Part shown: in pieces, positions 17,853 through 27,476 of the stretch
Layout: each line of letters starts with the position of its first letter
Numbering within the stretch: position 1 is the stretch's first letter
From: Penium margaritaceum
Lineage: Eukaryota > Streptophyta > Zygnematophyceae > Desmidiales > Peniaceae
Reading direction: 5' to 3'
Length of the DNA stretch: 35,879 nt
Assembly (NCBI GenBank): GCA_023375785.1
Contig: SZWC01007302.1
Coordinates: 9,792 to 45,670 of the forward strand
Position numbers and translations under genes: made by a program
The notes under the pieces: generated by a model
Told to the model about the DNA's origin: nothing
Database searches by the model: none
The model's input: only the letters and a program-made list of their open reading frames with translations

Positions 17853-18968
17853 TGTTGACACCGATGTAGGCTAATGTAGGGTATTGTCTGCTACCGGGTT
17901 AGAGGGTGCAAATCCATTACTTACCCCTTGGCTGTTAAAAAATTGCAATCAGAGAAGAATGCACTCTTGCAAACCCCGGGTTGTGCCAGTAAAGGCAGAG
18001 GTTATCTTAGTTAGGGTTCAAGGGTGGTATCTCCAAGGGCAGACCTTATCCTTAGCCCTTATTCACTAAGTGCTAGCACCTGCCGGTAGAGCTCATGGAG
18101 TTGATGGAGCTGATGGAGCTGATGCTTGCTGTAAGACAAAGAGCACGAGAGAGTATAGAAGCCTGCCTTACAACCAATCATTGTGGGCCCATAACCCTTA
18201 GACAAATAGCCTAAGGAAACTGACTAGAAAACAAGGCACAAAAAATGGCACTTGCTGTCCGCTCCTAGTATAGCAACCAGGAGGAGATGTCACCCTCAGA
18301 AGTACGATTCCACACTGAGAAGTTCACAGGAATCACTTCCTTCCATTGTGTCCTTAGCACCCGGTCACTTTTGCACGAGGATCTAACTCCTCAGGCGTTA
18401 GACCAACCAATGCTTTTTAGTGTCTACCATTGGTGGACAACTCCGTGAAGAGTGTCAAATGTAAGAACTGTAATGAATCATAGGCATCTAATAGGTACTC
18501 TAGTCCTAGAGCCAGCCTCTAGCTTAGGCGCATTGTGCCTCATTGGATAAGCCACTTTGGGGACAAGGAAGATTGAATCAGCCACACTACCTATATGGAA
18601 CTCTCTGTGACCGCCAAGTGCCGCCAGCCACTAGGATGGACCTTGGAATTCTCTAAGATGTCTCTCAAAACCTTCCTGTTTTCCTTTTGGTCACAAAGAA
18701 AATCGGTCACCTGGCAGAGATTTTACCTAGTGACACCTCGCTCAAGAGACTGACCCTCGAACGTCTAAGCCACAAGGAGCTGCCCCAGGTAGTACTTGCT
18801 GGCTTTTCTATCCAGTTTAGATGAAAGGGACTTGCTCCAAAGGAGCACTGCATGCCTTGTTCATCGGGACCAGACTTTGGGGACTATCTCCAAGGGAGCA
18901 GTGCATACCTTGTCCATTGTGTGCTTGTCCAAATGTCAGGTATGAACAAGGGGCTTATCATGTCAACA
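17853..18968 (-). repeat. Family C LTR, copy 1 (1116 bp)
   Basis: On the minus strand it begins TGTTGACATGATAAGCCCC and ends CATCGGTGTCAACA. It aligns with the minus-strand LTR at 20953-22462 and the plus-strand LTR at 23259-24400 through the CTTGTCCATA, TCTGGAC/CCAGACTT, GGCGCTA/CGCCA and GAGCTGATGGAGCTGATG blocks. It serves both as 3' LTR of the unit at 18969-20952 and as 5' LTR of the gag at 17303-17776. That is the pattern of a tandem array sharing an LTR. Confidence 0.85.
18089..18125 (-). repeat. Short tandem repeat inside family C LTR
   Basis: GAGCTCATGGAGTTGATG is followed by two GAGCTGATG units. The homologous place in the 23259-24400 LTR (24106-24173) is expanded on the other strand as CTCCAT-based units, and in the 20953-22462 LTR it is degenerate. 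It is a length-variable 9-bp-type repeat. Confidence 0.8.
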
Positions 18969-19560
18969 AATTCAACATATGCTTTGTGGCACATCTTCAA
19001 AGTGAGGCTGCTAGAATGAGATTCACAAGGTAGCAAACATCCTTCCAGCTTCATGCGAGAAGGGAGATGGGAGATTGGCATCAAATAACATGCTTTGTGT
19101 CATGCTAAGGATAGTCTGGCACATCTCCTAAAAAATGCCATTGATTTGGGAGGTGTAAGGTAAGGTGGTTTGGTGGTTGATGCCATACAAGTTTAACCAC
19201 CCTTTACACGCCTCGTACATACCCATCTTGTTCGTGCGTACTACCTTGACCTCCTTCCTCATCGGATGCTATATCATGGCAATGAATTCTTCAAGCTTCT
19301 TCTTGACCTTTGATTTTCTTTTCGGGAAGAAGATCCATATCTTACAACTCTGGTCATTAACGAAGGTCATGAAGTACTCGCTATCGCTGTTCGAAGGACT
19401 GCAAAATGGTTGGCAGATTGAATGGGGTCCAAGATTGCTGCTACACGTTACCCATCGCTTAAATGGCTTTCTCTTTGCCTTGAATTGGCGGGTGGCTTGC
19501 TCAGCATCTTGTACCTTTCCTCATCCTTGGTCTTGCATCCCTCGATTCCATGAACCACTT
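18969..19560 (-). pseudogene. Family C integrase fragment
   Basis: The minus strand from 19560 down reads SEYFMTFVNDQSCKIWIFFP, KRKSKVKKKLEEFIAMI, then VVRTNKMGMYEACKGWLNLY and GINHQTTLPYTSQINGIF. This is the copia integrase core: the VRTNKMG block holds Asn where the second catalytic Asp is expected, and the NG block should precede the catalytic Glu but meets a TAG. SMLFDANLPSPF follows. The segment then stops at the LTR at 18968, so the integrase C-terminus, RT and RNase H are all missing. Matches the plus copy at 26040-26410. Confidence 0.82.
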
Positions 19561-20040
19561 AATACTGTTGTATAGCTTGCAGTATGAAGTAAGCCACATG
19601 CCAAAGCCCATGTGCCAAAGCTTTGCATCTATGTCTTTGGCACAGTTCCATGGAGATGGCAAGTGTAGCAACATCACATTTTGGTGACTTGGGCTCTTGG
19701 AACCTATGTTTCTAGACTATTCTTGGGATATGAGATCTTGATGTGTTTGTTCTTGACAATCACAAGCTCCGTGAAAACAAAATTAATGATATGCTATGTT
19801 GTTTTGGATACCGACAAGATGTTTGCCGCAAACAATGGCATGTAGACAACATTCTCCAACATAAACACTTTTTTAGCACCATTGTCGTTCATGTTCATCA
19901 ACTTCTCTTCTCGCCTTATGCATGTACAAGGCTAGCATTTACACACTTGAAATGACATTTGGTATCCCATGTGGAGATGAACCCATTGTTCTCCCTTGAA
20001 GAGTGGTGGTTTGTGCCATAGAGAAGCATGTAGGCTCCAC
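19561..20040 (-). pseudogene. Family C protease region (decayed)
   Basis: The minus strand reads FISTWDTKCHFKCVNASLVH, with later segments matching the plus copy at 25380-25680 (SMNMNSAKKNLKLENVAYML and IKISYPK-type blocks). This is the protease-like stretch between the Gag knuckle and the pre-integrase region. Stops and shifts are so frequent that I can identify it only by comparison with the plus-strand copy. No Asp-Ser-Gly site is visible. Confidence 0.6.
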
Positions 20041-20877
20041 GCTTTAGTAATGCCATTTTGTTGTCGGCATGCTTTTACCCATCATGTTTTCCAACTCGTC
20101 TTTATCCTTTCTTTTGCCATTGTTCTTACTATGATCATTTCTGTCTTCCTTTTTGGCAGCCTTGTACTCATGTGTCCAATGCCCAGCCTTTCCATAGTTA
20201 TGGCACTCCCTAGTACCGATCACAACCATTGCCTCTTCCTCCACTGCCACTACTTTCATTGCTGTTTTCACCTGAAGAAGAGTTGTTACCATAGCCACCA
20301 TACTATGTAGCATAGGCCAAAACGTCAACCTCACTTCTGCTAAAACGCTTGGCCTTGTTGCAGACATATTTAGACACTACCTCATACGTGAAATTCTCCT
20401 TATCCCCACCGCCAAAGACGTTCATAACTGGACCCCAAATGTTAGGTGGCGGCATGAGGAGAATCATGGCCAACATCTAGGTGTCCATTTCCTAGTCCAT
20501 TTAGGTCACTTGTTACTACTTTATTTCAAATTTTAATAAGAATTCTGGAATCGACTCTCTCTTGCTCACTTGCATAGAAAAAGAAGGATGAAAAAGGTAA
20601 TTTGCAAGAGCCATTGATAGGAGATACGTGTAAACATTTCATAAGCTTTCAATGCATATGTGATATCATGGCAATGGACATGATATGACTCATGTAGTGA
20701 TGTCCTAAGAATCGGAAAGGCCATGTTCTTTTTCACGTTCCATACTCTGTACCAAACCTCTATTCTAAGAGGTTTAATATCTTCTGCAAGGAACATCTTC
20801 AAGTAACCACGCATCCATATGACAATCTCAAATTTCCATTTCCACAAAGGAAACCCAATCCGTGTGAACTCTGGCAT
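20041..20877 (-). pseudogene. Family C gag with altered zinc knuckle
   Basis: The minus frame starting at 20877 reads MPEFTRIGFPLWKWKFEIVI, WMRGYLKMFLAEDIKPLRIE and NVKKNMAFPILRTSLHESYH, the family C Gag start. The middle is decayed. From 20367 it reads LTFWPMLHSMVAMVTTLLQV, an acidic run, then CHNYGKAGHWTHEY, a CCHC knuckle with the second and fourth Cys both read as Tyr. A Lys-rich tail follows. Both Cys-to-Tyr changes are G to A on this strand, the signature of cytosine deamination on the other. Gag would package the element RNA. Confidence 0.82.
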
Positions 20878-20952
20878 ACCACCGTTGACTTGCTGAAGAC
20901 TAAGCGTCTTGGTTCTCCTCGTATTGCTTATTTGCTTCTCTACTTCTTTGCT

Positions 20953-22462
20953 TCATTTAGGGTGAGGTAGGCTGATATTGGGTCTTACTCACCTGGAAAC
21001 ATAGAAATGCTCTCTAGCAAACCCAAGGTTCTGCCTTCAAGGGTAGATTTTATCTTGGTTAGGAATCAAGGGTCGGATGTCAAAGGACAGAGCTTGTCCT
21101 TGGCCCTTGTTTATTAAGTGCGAGTACCCGATGTTGGAGCTGATAGATCAGATGGAGCTGACAAAGCAGATAGAGTTCATGCGCGCTACAAGACGGACGT
21201 ACACCTTACAATCAGACAATGTGGACCTATAACAAATTTTCAACCAACGTGAGGCAACGTACTACAAAAAAAGGTCAGCATAATGGCACTTGTCTTCCGT
21301 TCCAAGCATTAAAACTAGGTGGAAGTATTACCCTTAGAATCACGGTTCCACACTGAGTACATTGTAGGAACAACTTCCTTGTACTGTGTCTTTTGTAGGA
21401 TCTGGAGAAGAGAGGGAGTCGTGGAGCACCGAGCATGTGGGACTAAAAGGGCACCGCTTGTGCTAAAGAATGATTTTTGATTCACTAGAAATGATGGAGT
21501 ACATATAGAGCTAGAGCTTGGGTGTCGCTTCACCTAAAAAAAAGAAGTACCTTTTTCCTGGTCGACACACTCTAACAAGGCAACCAAAGAATCTAGGACC
21601 TTCTTGCCTACCTTTTTCTCAGGCTAAGGCATGGAGCCGTCGACTATGGTTGCCAAGACACCGACGATTGATGACCCTGGAAATTCCGAAGATCCATCTC
21701 TCTCAATCCGCCTTTTTGGATCGGCATGAAACTTAGACCGTGGACATTCTGCCATCTGATCTTTCGAATGGTGAAGTTGAATTGACAATCGGAGCACGCA
21801 TCTGGTAGTTTCTTGGAACTCAACTGGATGGCCCATTTTCCAACATCTTTAGCACCTAGTGACTTTCCTCTGAGCAGCTAACTCTTGAGGCTTAGACCAA
21901 CGTATGCGTCTTAAGTGTCTGCTTTTGGTGGACAATTATATGAGGAGTCTCTAGGTAAGAACTATAATGAATCACAGGCAGTTTATAGGTTGTTATGATC
22001 CTAGAGCTTGGTTCTAGCCTAGGCATACTATGGCTCTTTATATGAGTAGTTTTGCAGGCAATCTGGATTGCATTATGCTCCTGCCCATATGGCGCCCTTT
22101 GTGACGAACAAGTGGCGCTAGTCATCAGGAAGGACCTGGGAATGTTCAAAGATGTCTTTCAAAACAATATTCTTCCCCTTCTAATCACAAAGAAAACTAG
22201 TCACTGGTTTGGCATTTGAGCCAGTGACCTCTCACTCCAAAGTCTAAATTTTGTATGTACAAGCTACAAAGTGTTATCCTAGGTAGAGTTTGCTGGCTAC
22301 TCTATCCAGTTTAGACAAATGCGACTTACTGCAATAGAGCAATGCGTGCCTTGATTATCTGGACCAGACTTAAGAGACCTGGTCAAAGGGAGCATGTCAT
22401 CCCTCGTCTGTCTTGTGCCTATCAAAATGTCAGATATGGACAAGGGGCATACTAGATCAACA
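20953..22462 (-). repeat. Family C LTR, copy 2, with inserted solo LTR
   Basis: The minus-strand start is TGTTGATCTAGTATGCCCC (22462 downward). Its 3' end near 20953 is mutated (TGA instead of ACA-type end). Without the 452-bp family B solo LTR and its 5-bp duplication it is about 1053 bp. It is the 5' LTR of the unit at 18969-20952. Confidence 0.82.
21394..21845 (-). mobile_element. Family B solo LTR with 5-bp target duplication
   Basis: Starts TGTAGGATC and ends TTTTCCAACA on the plus strand. It is flanked on both sides by TCTTT (21389-21393 and 21846-21850). The host LTR reads TGTGTCCTTAGCACC without it in copy 1. On the minus strand it matches the B1 3' LTR at both ends: TGTTGGAAAATGGGCC at the start and CTATATGTACTCC plus GGTGCTCCA at the end. 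It is shorter than the B1 LTR (452 versus 736 bp), lacking interior blocks. Such solo LTRs arise by recombination between the two LTRs of an element. Confidence 0.92.
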
Positions 22463-23258
22463 TTATCATCATTGCGTACGCATATGACATGTTCATCCTT
22501 TCCAATACCACGTCCACGCAATAGAAGTTTGAGGCCATAAAGGAGCGCTTCCATATGTCTGATATTGAGGAGGCATCATCCTTCCTCGGGATCCAGATCA
22601 CGCATGACTGTAAATTATACTCTGCATTACTACAGCAAAGATGTTACATCATGGACGTACTACAATGGTTTGGTAAGGGAGATGCAAAATCTATTGGCAC
22701 GCCTCTTGAGATGCGGCATTACCTGATGAGATTTAGTGGAGAAGAAAATGCAATTGAGGGAAAAAGGTACCAGTGGACCATCGGTAGTCTCATGTACTTG
22801 ATGATCGCAACCAGGTACGACTTTGCACATGCAATGAATACAATCAGCCAGCACATGGAAATCCCCACACCTGCGCACCAAAAGGCGGTAAAGCGGATCT
22901 TCTACTACCTTGCTGAAACCATCAACATCAGCATCACCTACAATGGCACCAAGAACAATTCCACCGGTTGTACAGACACATATTTGGCTACAAAGAGTGA
23001 GGATTGCAAGTTCATATCTGCACATGTTTATCATGAATGGAGGTTTTATAAGCTGGTGCACCAGGCCGCAACTGGTTTTGATAACCTCAAGCACTGAAAG
23101 TGAGTACATGTCTTTCAATTTTGGAGCCAAGAAAACTGTTGCCTCTAACGTCTTGTGAACAAAATGAATAGGAATGCACACTTTCTTTTCAAGTTTGCAT
23201 TAACAACCAGAGCTGAAACACAATTGCTAGAAATCTAAACCATCATGCATCCACCAAG
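22463..23258 (+). pseudogene. Family B RT/RNase H fragment
   Basis: Starts inside RT at the catalytic loop, which reads AYDM where relatives have YVDDM. It continues ERFHMSDIEEASSFLGIQIT, QRCYIMDVLQWFGKGDAKSI, IGSLMYLMIATRYDFAHAMN, HQKAVKRIFYYLAETINISI and TYNGTKNNSTGC. A frameshift near 23025 moves it to FIMNGGFISWCTRPQLVLIT, SSTESEYMSFNFGAKKTV. It ends at NHHASTK, where RNase H should continue, because the family C LTR starts at 23259. About 180 codons of the first frame have no stop, so it is less decayed than B1. Neither LTR of its own is nearby. Confidence 0.88.
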
Positions 23259-24400
23259 TGTTGACCTCATCTGCCCCTTGTCCATAGCTCACATTAAGAC
23301 AGGCGTAGGACAGACTAGGCATGCAGTGCTCCCTTGAAAAAAATCCCCTAAGTCTAGTCTGGATAGACATGGCATGCACTGCTCCTTTAGGGCAAGTCCC
23401 CTTGGTCTAAACTGGATAGTATAGCCAGCAAACACTATATACAAAAACTCCTTGTGGCATAGACGTTCCAGAATTAGTCTTTTGAGGGAGGGGTCACTTG
23501 ATCAGATCACAGCCCAGTGACTCTTTTTTTTTGTAACCAAAAGGGGGTCATGAAGGCTCTTAGAGACACTCTACAACACTCCAAGGTCCTTCTTGGTGGC
23601 TGGCGCTAATTGGCAACACCAAGAGCGCCATGTATGTAGGGGGGATGATGCAATCTAGATTGGCCGCAAAGTGGCTGATAGAAGGAGCCACTGCGTGCCT
23701 AGGCGGGAGGCTGGCTCTAGGACTACAAGAACCTGTCACTTGCCTGTTATTGATTAAAGTTCTTACCTTTGAGACTCCTCACAGAGTTGTCAACAAGAGG
23801 CATACACTAAAGAAGCATTCGTTGGTCTAAGCCCCGGGAGCTAGCTCCTCGCTCGAAAGTGACTAGGTGCTAAGGACACAATGCAAGGAAGTGATACCCG
23901 TGAACTGATCGCTGTGGAACCGTGACTCTGAAGGTGACATCTCCTCCTAGTTGCAATACTACGAGCGAACAACAAGTGCCATCATATTGGCCTTGTTTTC
24001 TAGTCCGTTGCCTCAAGCTAGTTGACAAAGGATTATGGACCCACACAGATAGTTGTAAGGCATGGTTCTAAGCACTCTCTTGTCCTCTCTGTCTTCCAGA
24101 TGCATGAGCTCCATCAGCTCCATATGCTCCATCTGCTCCATCTTCTCCATCAAATCCATGAGCTCGAATAGCGGGTGCTGGCACTTAGCAAGCAAGGGTC
24201 AAGGATAAGGTGTGCCCTTAGAGGTACGACCCTTGGGGCCCTACATGGATAAGCTGTGCCCTTTGAGGCATGACACTAGGCTTGCTAAAGTATGCTATTC
24301 TCTGTTGTAGGTGATCAATGGCTAAGGGGTAAGAAACGCATGTCCACCTTTGAGACTGGTAGCAATCATTAGCCTACATGAGCCTACATTGGCCTCAACA
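23259..24400 (+). repeat. Family C LTR, copy 3 (1142 bp)
   Basis: Starts TGTTGACCTCATCTGCCCC and ends CATTGGCCTCAACA. It is opposite in direction to LTR copies 1 and 2. Its TG end faces the TG end of copy 2 across the 796-bp RT fragment. Confidence 0.88.
24106..24173 (+). repeat. CTCCAT tandem repeat in family C LTR
   Basis: Several CTCCAT units with spacers of three or so bases (CAG, ATG, CTG, CTT, CAA). Homologous to the GAGCTGATG repeat at 18089-18125 on the other strand, with more units here. Confidence 0.8.
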
Positions 24401-24470
24401 AAGCAGAGAAGAAAAGAAGGAGTATGAAGATACTCACGTCGCTCACCCTTGAGTAGGTCATTGGTAGGAT
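24401..24470 (+). other. Family C leader, no standard primer site
   Basis: AAGCAGAGAAGAAAAGAAGG follows the LTR directly. The same purine-rich beginning is kept in the minus copies (AAACAGAGAAGCAGAGGAGC at 17852 downward, AGCAAAGAAGTAGAGAAGC at 20952 downward). None contains a TGGTATCAGAGC-like site. It may be a primer site for another tRNA. Confidence 0.6.
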
Positions 24471-25265
24471 GTCAAAGTTTACAGGGATAGGTTTTCCCTT
24501 GTAAAAATGGCAATAAGAAATATTCATGAGGGTGCATGGCTACTTGAAGATGTTCCTTGGAGAAAAGGTTGAACCTCCCAATCCACATGCTGGATATGGA
24601 GTGTGGCGTATCAAAAATGACATGGCTCTTGCAAGTTTTGTGATATCAGTGCACGAGTCACAGCATGTACACCTCTAAGGTATCACACATGCATCAAAGG
24701 CTTACAAGAAGCTTTCACGTGTACACGAATCAACGGCTCTTGCAAATCACCTCTTCATCCTTCAAAAGCTGATTTTGATAACACTGAGTGAGAGAGGGCT
24801 GATTCCACAGTTCCTATTGAAGTTTGAAGGAATACTACAACTGACCCAAGTTAACTATAAAATTGACACGAACATGCAGGCCATGATCCTCCTCACGAGG
24901 CTACCTAAAAGGTGGGATCCTCTGATCACTGTCTTTTGCGGCTGGAAGGGGGAGGATTTGATGTATGAGCCAATGGCCAAGTACGCGCGCAATGAGACCA
25001 TGCGTTGTAGCAGAAGTGAGGCTAACATTTGGCCCATGTTGCATGGTATCGTTAGTGTGGCAAGAACTATTCTTGTTAGAGAAGTAGCAAAAGCAATAGC
25101 AATCAAGGAATAGGCAACTGTGGCGGTGGAAAGGGTTCACAGTATCCTCAGAAGCGCCATAAGTGTGGCAAGCCTATGCATCAGGCAGGGGAGTGCACGG
25201 TTCCCAAGAAGGAAGATGGAGATCATGGTGGTAAGAATGAGGACAATGGTCAGGTTAAAAGGAGT
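24471..25265 (+). pseudogene. Family C gag (plus copy)
   Basis: An ATG at 24471 begins MSKFTGIGFPL, followed by a TAA, then GYLKMFLGEKVEPPNPHAGY, GVWRIKNDMALASFVISVHE and ITHASKAYKKLSRVHESTAL. The open stretch 24775-25113 reads EGILQLTQVNYKIDTNMQAM, ILLTRLPKRWDPLITVFCGW. The zinc knuckle near 25153-25200 reads HKCGKPMHQAGECT, with its first Cys read as Arg. Upstream, each family member starts gag about 70 bp after the LTR. This is the fullest family C gag in the window, with about three stops and two frameshifts. Confidence 0.85.
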
Positions 25266-25975
25266 TGATGAACATAATGGTTGAGAGCGTGCTGACAACC
25301 AAGGGAGCGGCACCGCTCAAGCATGGAGACGACGGGTTGGACTATGGCATGAATGACCACTCTTAAAGGGAGAGGGATGGGTTCATCTCCATTCGGGATA
25401 CTAAACCTCACTTCATGTGAATCAATGGCAGCCTTGTCCATACGTAAGGCGAGGGAGATATGTTGATCAGCATGAACATGAACAGTGCTAAAAAAAACTT
25501 GAAGCTGGAAAACGTCGCCTACATGTTGTCTTTTGCAGCAAAGCCCTTCTCAGTGTCCAAAATCACAGACCAGAGTATGACGGCTAACTTCACCAAGGAG
25601 GAGGCCGTGATTGTCAAGATTAACGACATCCAGATCTCATATCCCAAGGAGAGTCCTGTCGCACCGGTCCAATGAGTTCATGGGCTCTAAGTGCTACAGA
25701 CCAAGCCCCTTGAAAGCACAAAGGAGGGATATGCGGTGGTTGAAGAGTCCAAGTTTCCAAAGCCCGATGTTTCACCACAGGCCGCCACCATGGCGGCCAA
25801 CTCCTCCAAAGACACATATGTTGAGCTATGGCACATGCGGTTGGGTCATGTGATTGGCAACTCATGGCAAGCTATGCCGTAGCACAAATTGGTTTATGGG
25901 ATGGAGGGATGCAAAGCCAAGGATGATGGAAAGTGCAAGAAGTAATGTGATCCACGCCTACAAGCAAAGGCAAAG
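25266..25975 (+). pseudogene. Family C protease and pre-integrase
   Basis: Blocks: MNDHS, stop, RERDGFISIRDTKPHFM, then from 25460 MLISMNMNSAKKNLKLENVA, YMLSFAAKPFSVSKITDQSM, VKINDIQISYPKESPVAPVQ, which is the copia protease fold region. In a shifted frame (25691-25882) it continues PDVSPQAATMAANSSKDTYV and ELWHMRLGHV, the pre-integrase start. The expected Asp-Ser-Gly site is not evident. The pre-integrase cysteines near 25930 are decayed. Confidence 0.72.
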
Positions 25976-26594
25976 AGAAGGCCCTTTGAGCGAAATGGAC
26001 AACATACGGTAGCAATCTTGGACCTGATTCAGTCTGATGTGTGCGCACCATTCTGCACACCTTCAAATGGCGGCAGGAAGTACTTCTTCACCTTCATTGA
26101 TGACCATAGTCGCAAGATGTGGATGCACTACCTCAAGACAAAGGGAGAGGTCAAGGAGAAGCTGCAAGAGCTGTAACCATGGTAGAGTGGCACAGAATCA
26201 AGAAGCTCCAGGTATAGCGCATGGTCAATGGTGGTGCGTACGAGGCATGCAGAAGCTGGTTGAGCCAACAAGGCATCAACCACCAGACCACTACGCCTTA
26301 CAACCCCCGAAGCAGTAGTGCTGCTGAGTGGATGAACCAAACTATCCGCGGCAGGCAACGAAGCATGCTCTTTGATGCCAAACTCATACCTCACTTGAGG
26401 GTAAAAGCTACAAGAAGTGCTTGCTACCTTGTGAATGTCACTTTAGTAGCCGCGCTTATAAGGTGTTGTAAAAAGGAGCAATAGAAGTTGCTTAGGACGC
26501 CACAAGAGGCTTGGTCAGTTGAGAAGCAACATGTGTCACACTTGAGGATCTTTGGCTGTACTGCGTAGGGAAAGGTCAATGCAGGAGAAGGAAT
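25976..26594 (+). pseudogene. Family C integrase (plus copy)
   Basis: The frame reads LDLIQSDVCAPF with the first catalytic Asp intact, KYFFTFIDDHSRKMWMHYLK and KTKGEVKEKLQEL followed by a TAA. Then (26221-26484) VNGGAYEACRSWLSQQGINH, QTTTPYNPRSSSAAEWMNQT and SMLFDAKLIPH. The second Asp site reads MVNGGAY (Asp to Val). The catalytic Glu is present in SAAEWMNQ. SACYLVNVTLVAALIRC and LRIFGCTA follow. Closely parallel to the minus-strand fragment at 18969-19560. Confidence 0.85.
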
Positions 26595-26807
26595 CGGCAA
26601 GCTACATGCACGTGCTTGTAAGTGTGTAATGGTTGGATACGATAGTGCACACAAGGCGTACAAGCTGTGTAACCAAGTGGCTTGAAAACTCATCGAGAGC
26701 CAAGATATCGACTTTGATGAAAGGATGCTTCGCAAGGGAGAGTTTCAATATCTTGTTCATGCTCCTAGATCAAGAGAGTAGGTAGTATTGATTGATTCAG
26801 GTGATCA
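26595..26807 (+). repeat. Exact 213-bp direct repeat, copy 1
   Basis: From CGGCAAGCTACATG to TTCAGGTGATCA. It encodes the integrase C-terminus (CMVGYDSAHKAYKL then QDIDFDERMLRKGEFQYLVH). I see no difference from 26809-27021. Confidence 0.97.
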
Positions 26808-26808
26808 N
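26808..26808. other. Single N (gap join)
   Basis: The only ambiguous base in the window, exactly between two identical 213-bp copies. Confidence 0.97.
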
Positions 26809-27021
26809 CGGCAAGCTACATGCACGTGCTTGTAAGTGTGTAATGGTTGGATACGATAGTGCACACAAGGCGTACAAGCTGTGTAACCAAGTGGCTTGAA
26901 AACTCATCGAGAGCCAAGATATCGACTTTGATGAAAGGATGCTTCGCAAGGGAGAGTTTCAATATCTTGTTCATGCTCCTAGATCAAGAGAGTAGGTAGT
27001 ATTGATTGATTCAGGTGATCA
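26809..27021 (+). repeat. Exact 213-bp direct repeat, copy 2
   Basis: Identical to 26595-26807. The sequence then continues into the integrase-RT linker. Confidence 0.97.
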
Positions 27022-27476
27022 GGCACATGACAATTGGCGGATGGTTGCAGCGAAGGATGGTAATGTAAGGAGAGCGGTTGTGCTGGCTAATGTAGGGACG
27101 GACTCTGACACTGATTCATATTCTTCCCAGGCTTCTTTGTCAAATTCTAAGGGCGGTGGCTCTTCCTCAACAATGGATCACTGACACGCGAGAGCAACAA
27201 AAGCAACAAAGCATTGAAGCACCACTAGCAACATTCCGGCGTAGTATGCCCCAAGAGAAGCCTTTGTCAAAGTACAATGTTGAGAGTGGGGAATGGACCG
27301 GACTTAGCTGGTCATGCTTGGCTGAAGGAGAGCCTGTGACCGTAGCAGAGGCCATGAACATGCCAGATGCAGCCAAGTGGAAGGAGGTATTGGATAGCGA
27401 ACTCACAGCCATTGAAGAGAACAATACATGGGCTATGGTGGAGGGGCCTCCAAACGTGTATGTGGATGGGTCAAAG
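27022..27476 (+). pseudogene. Family C integrase-RT linker and RT start
   Basis: A linker rich in Ser/Asp/Thr (SDTDSYSSQASLSNSKGGGS), then the RT entry blocks SWSCLAEGEPVTVAEAMNMP, DAAKWKEVLDSELTAIEENN and TWAMVEGPPNV with GSK at 27471. In copia RT a WVFK-type block should follow GSK. Instead family B gag begins (WMDAIEGWDVLYK-like reading), so RT is cut after its first 60 or so codons. Confidence 0.82.

Larger units (their letters stand above)
23259..27476 (+). mobile_element. Copia element C, plus-strand copy, 3' truncated
   Basis: 5' LTR (23259-24400), leader, gag, protease, integrase, linker and the first RT blocks, then an abrupt switch to family B gag at about 27476. The rest of RT, RNase H and the 3' LTR are missing. 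It contains an exact 213-bp direct duplication around a single N. Confidence 0.85.

Noticed and set aside
24106..24173. CRISPR-like array
   Set aside because: Units are about 9 bp with 3-base spacers inside an LTR; repeat and spacer lengths do not fit, and there are no cas genes.
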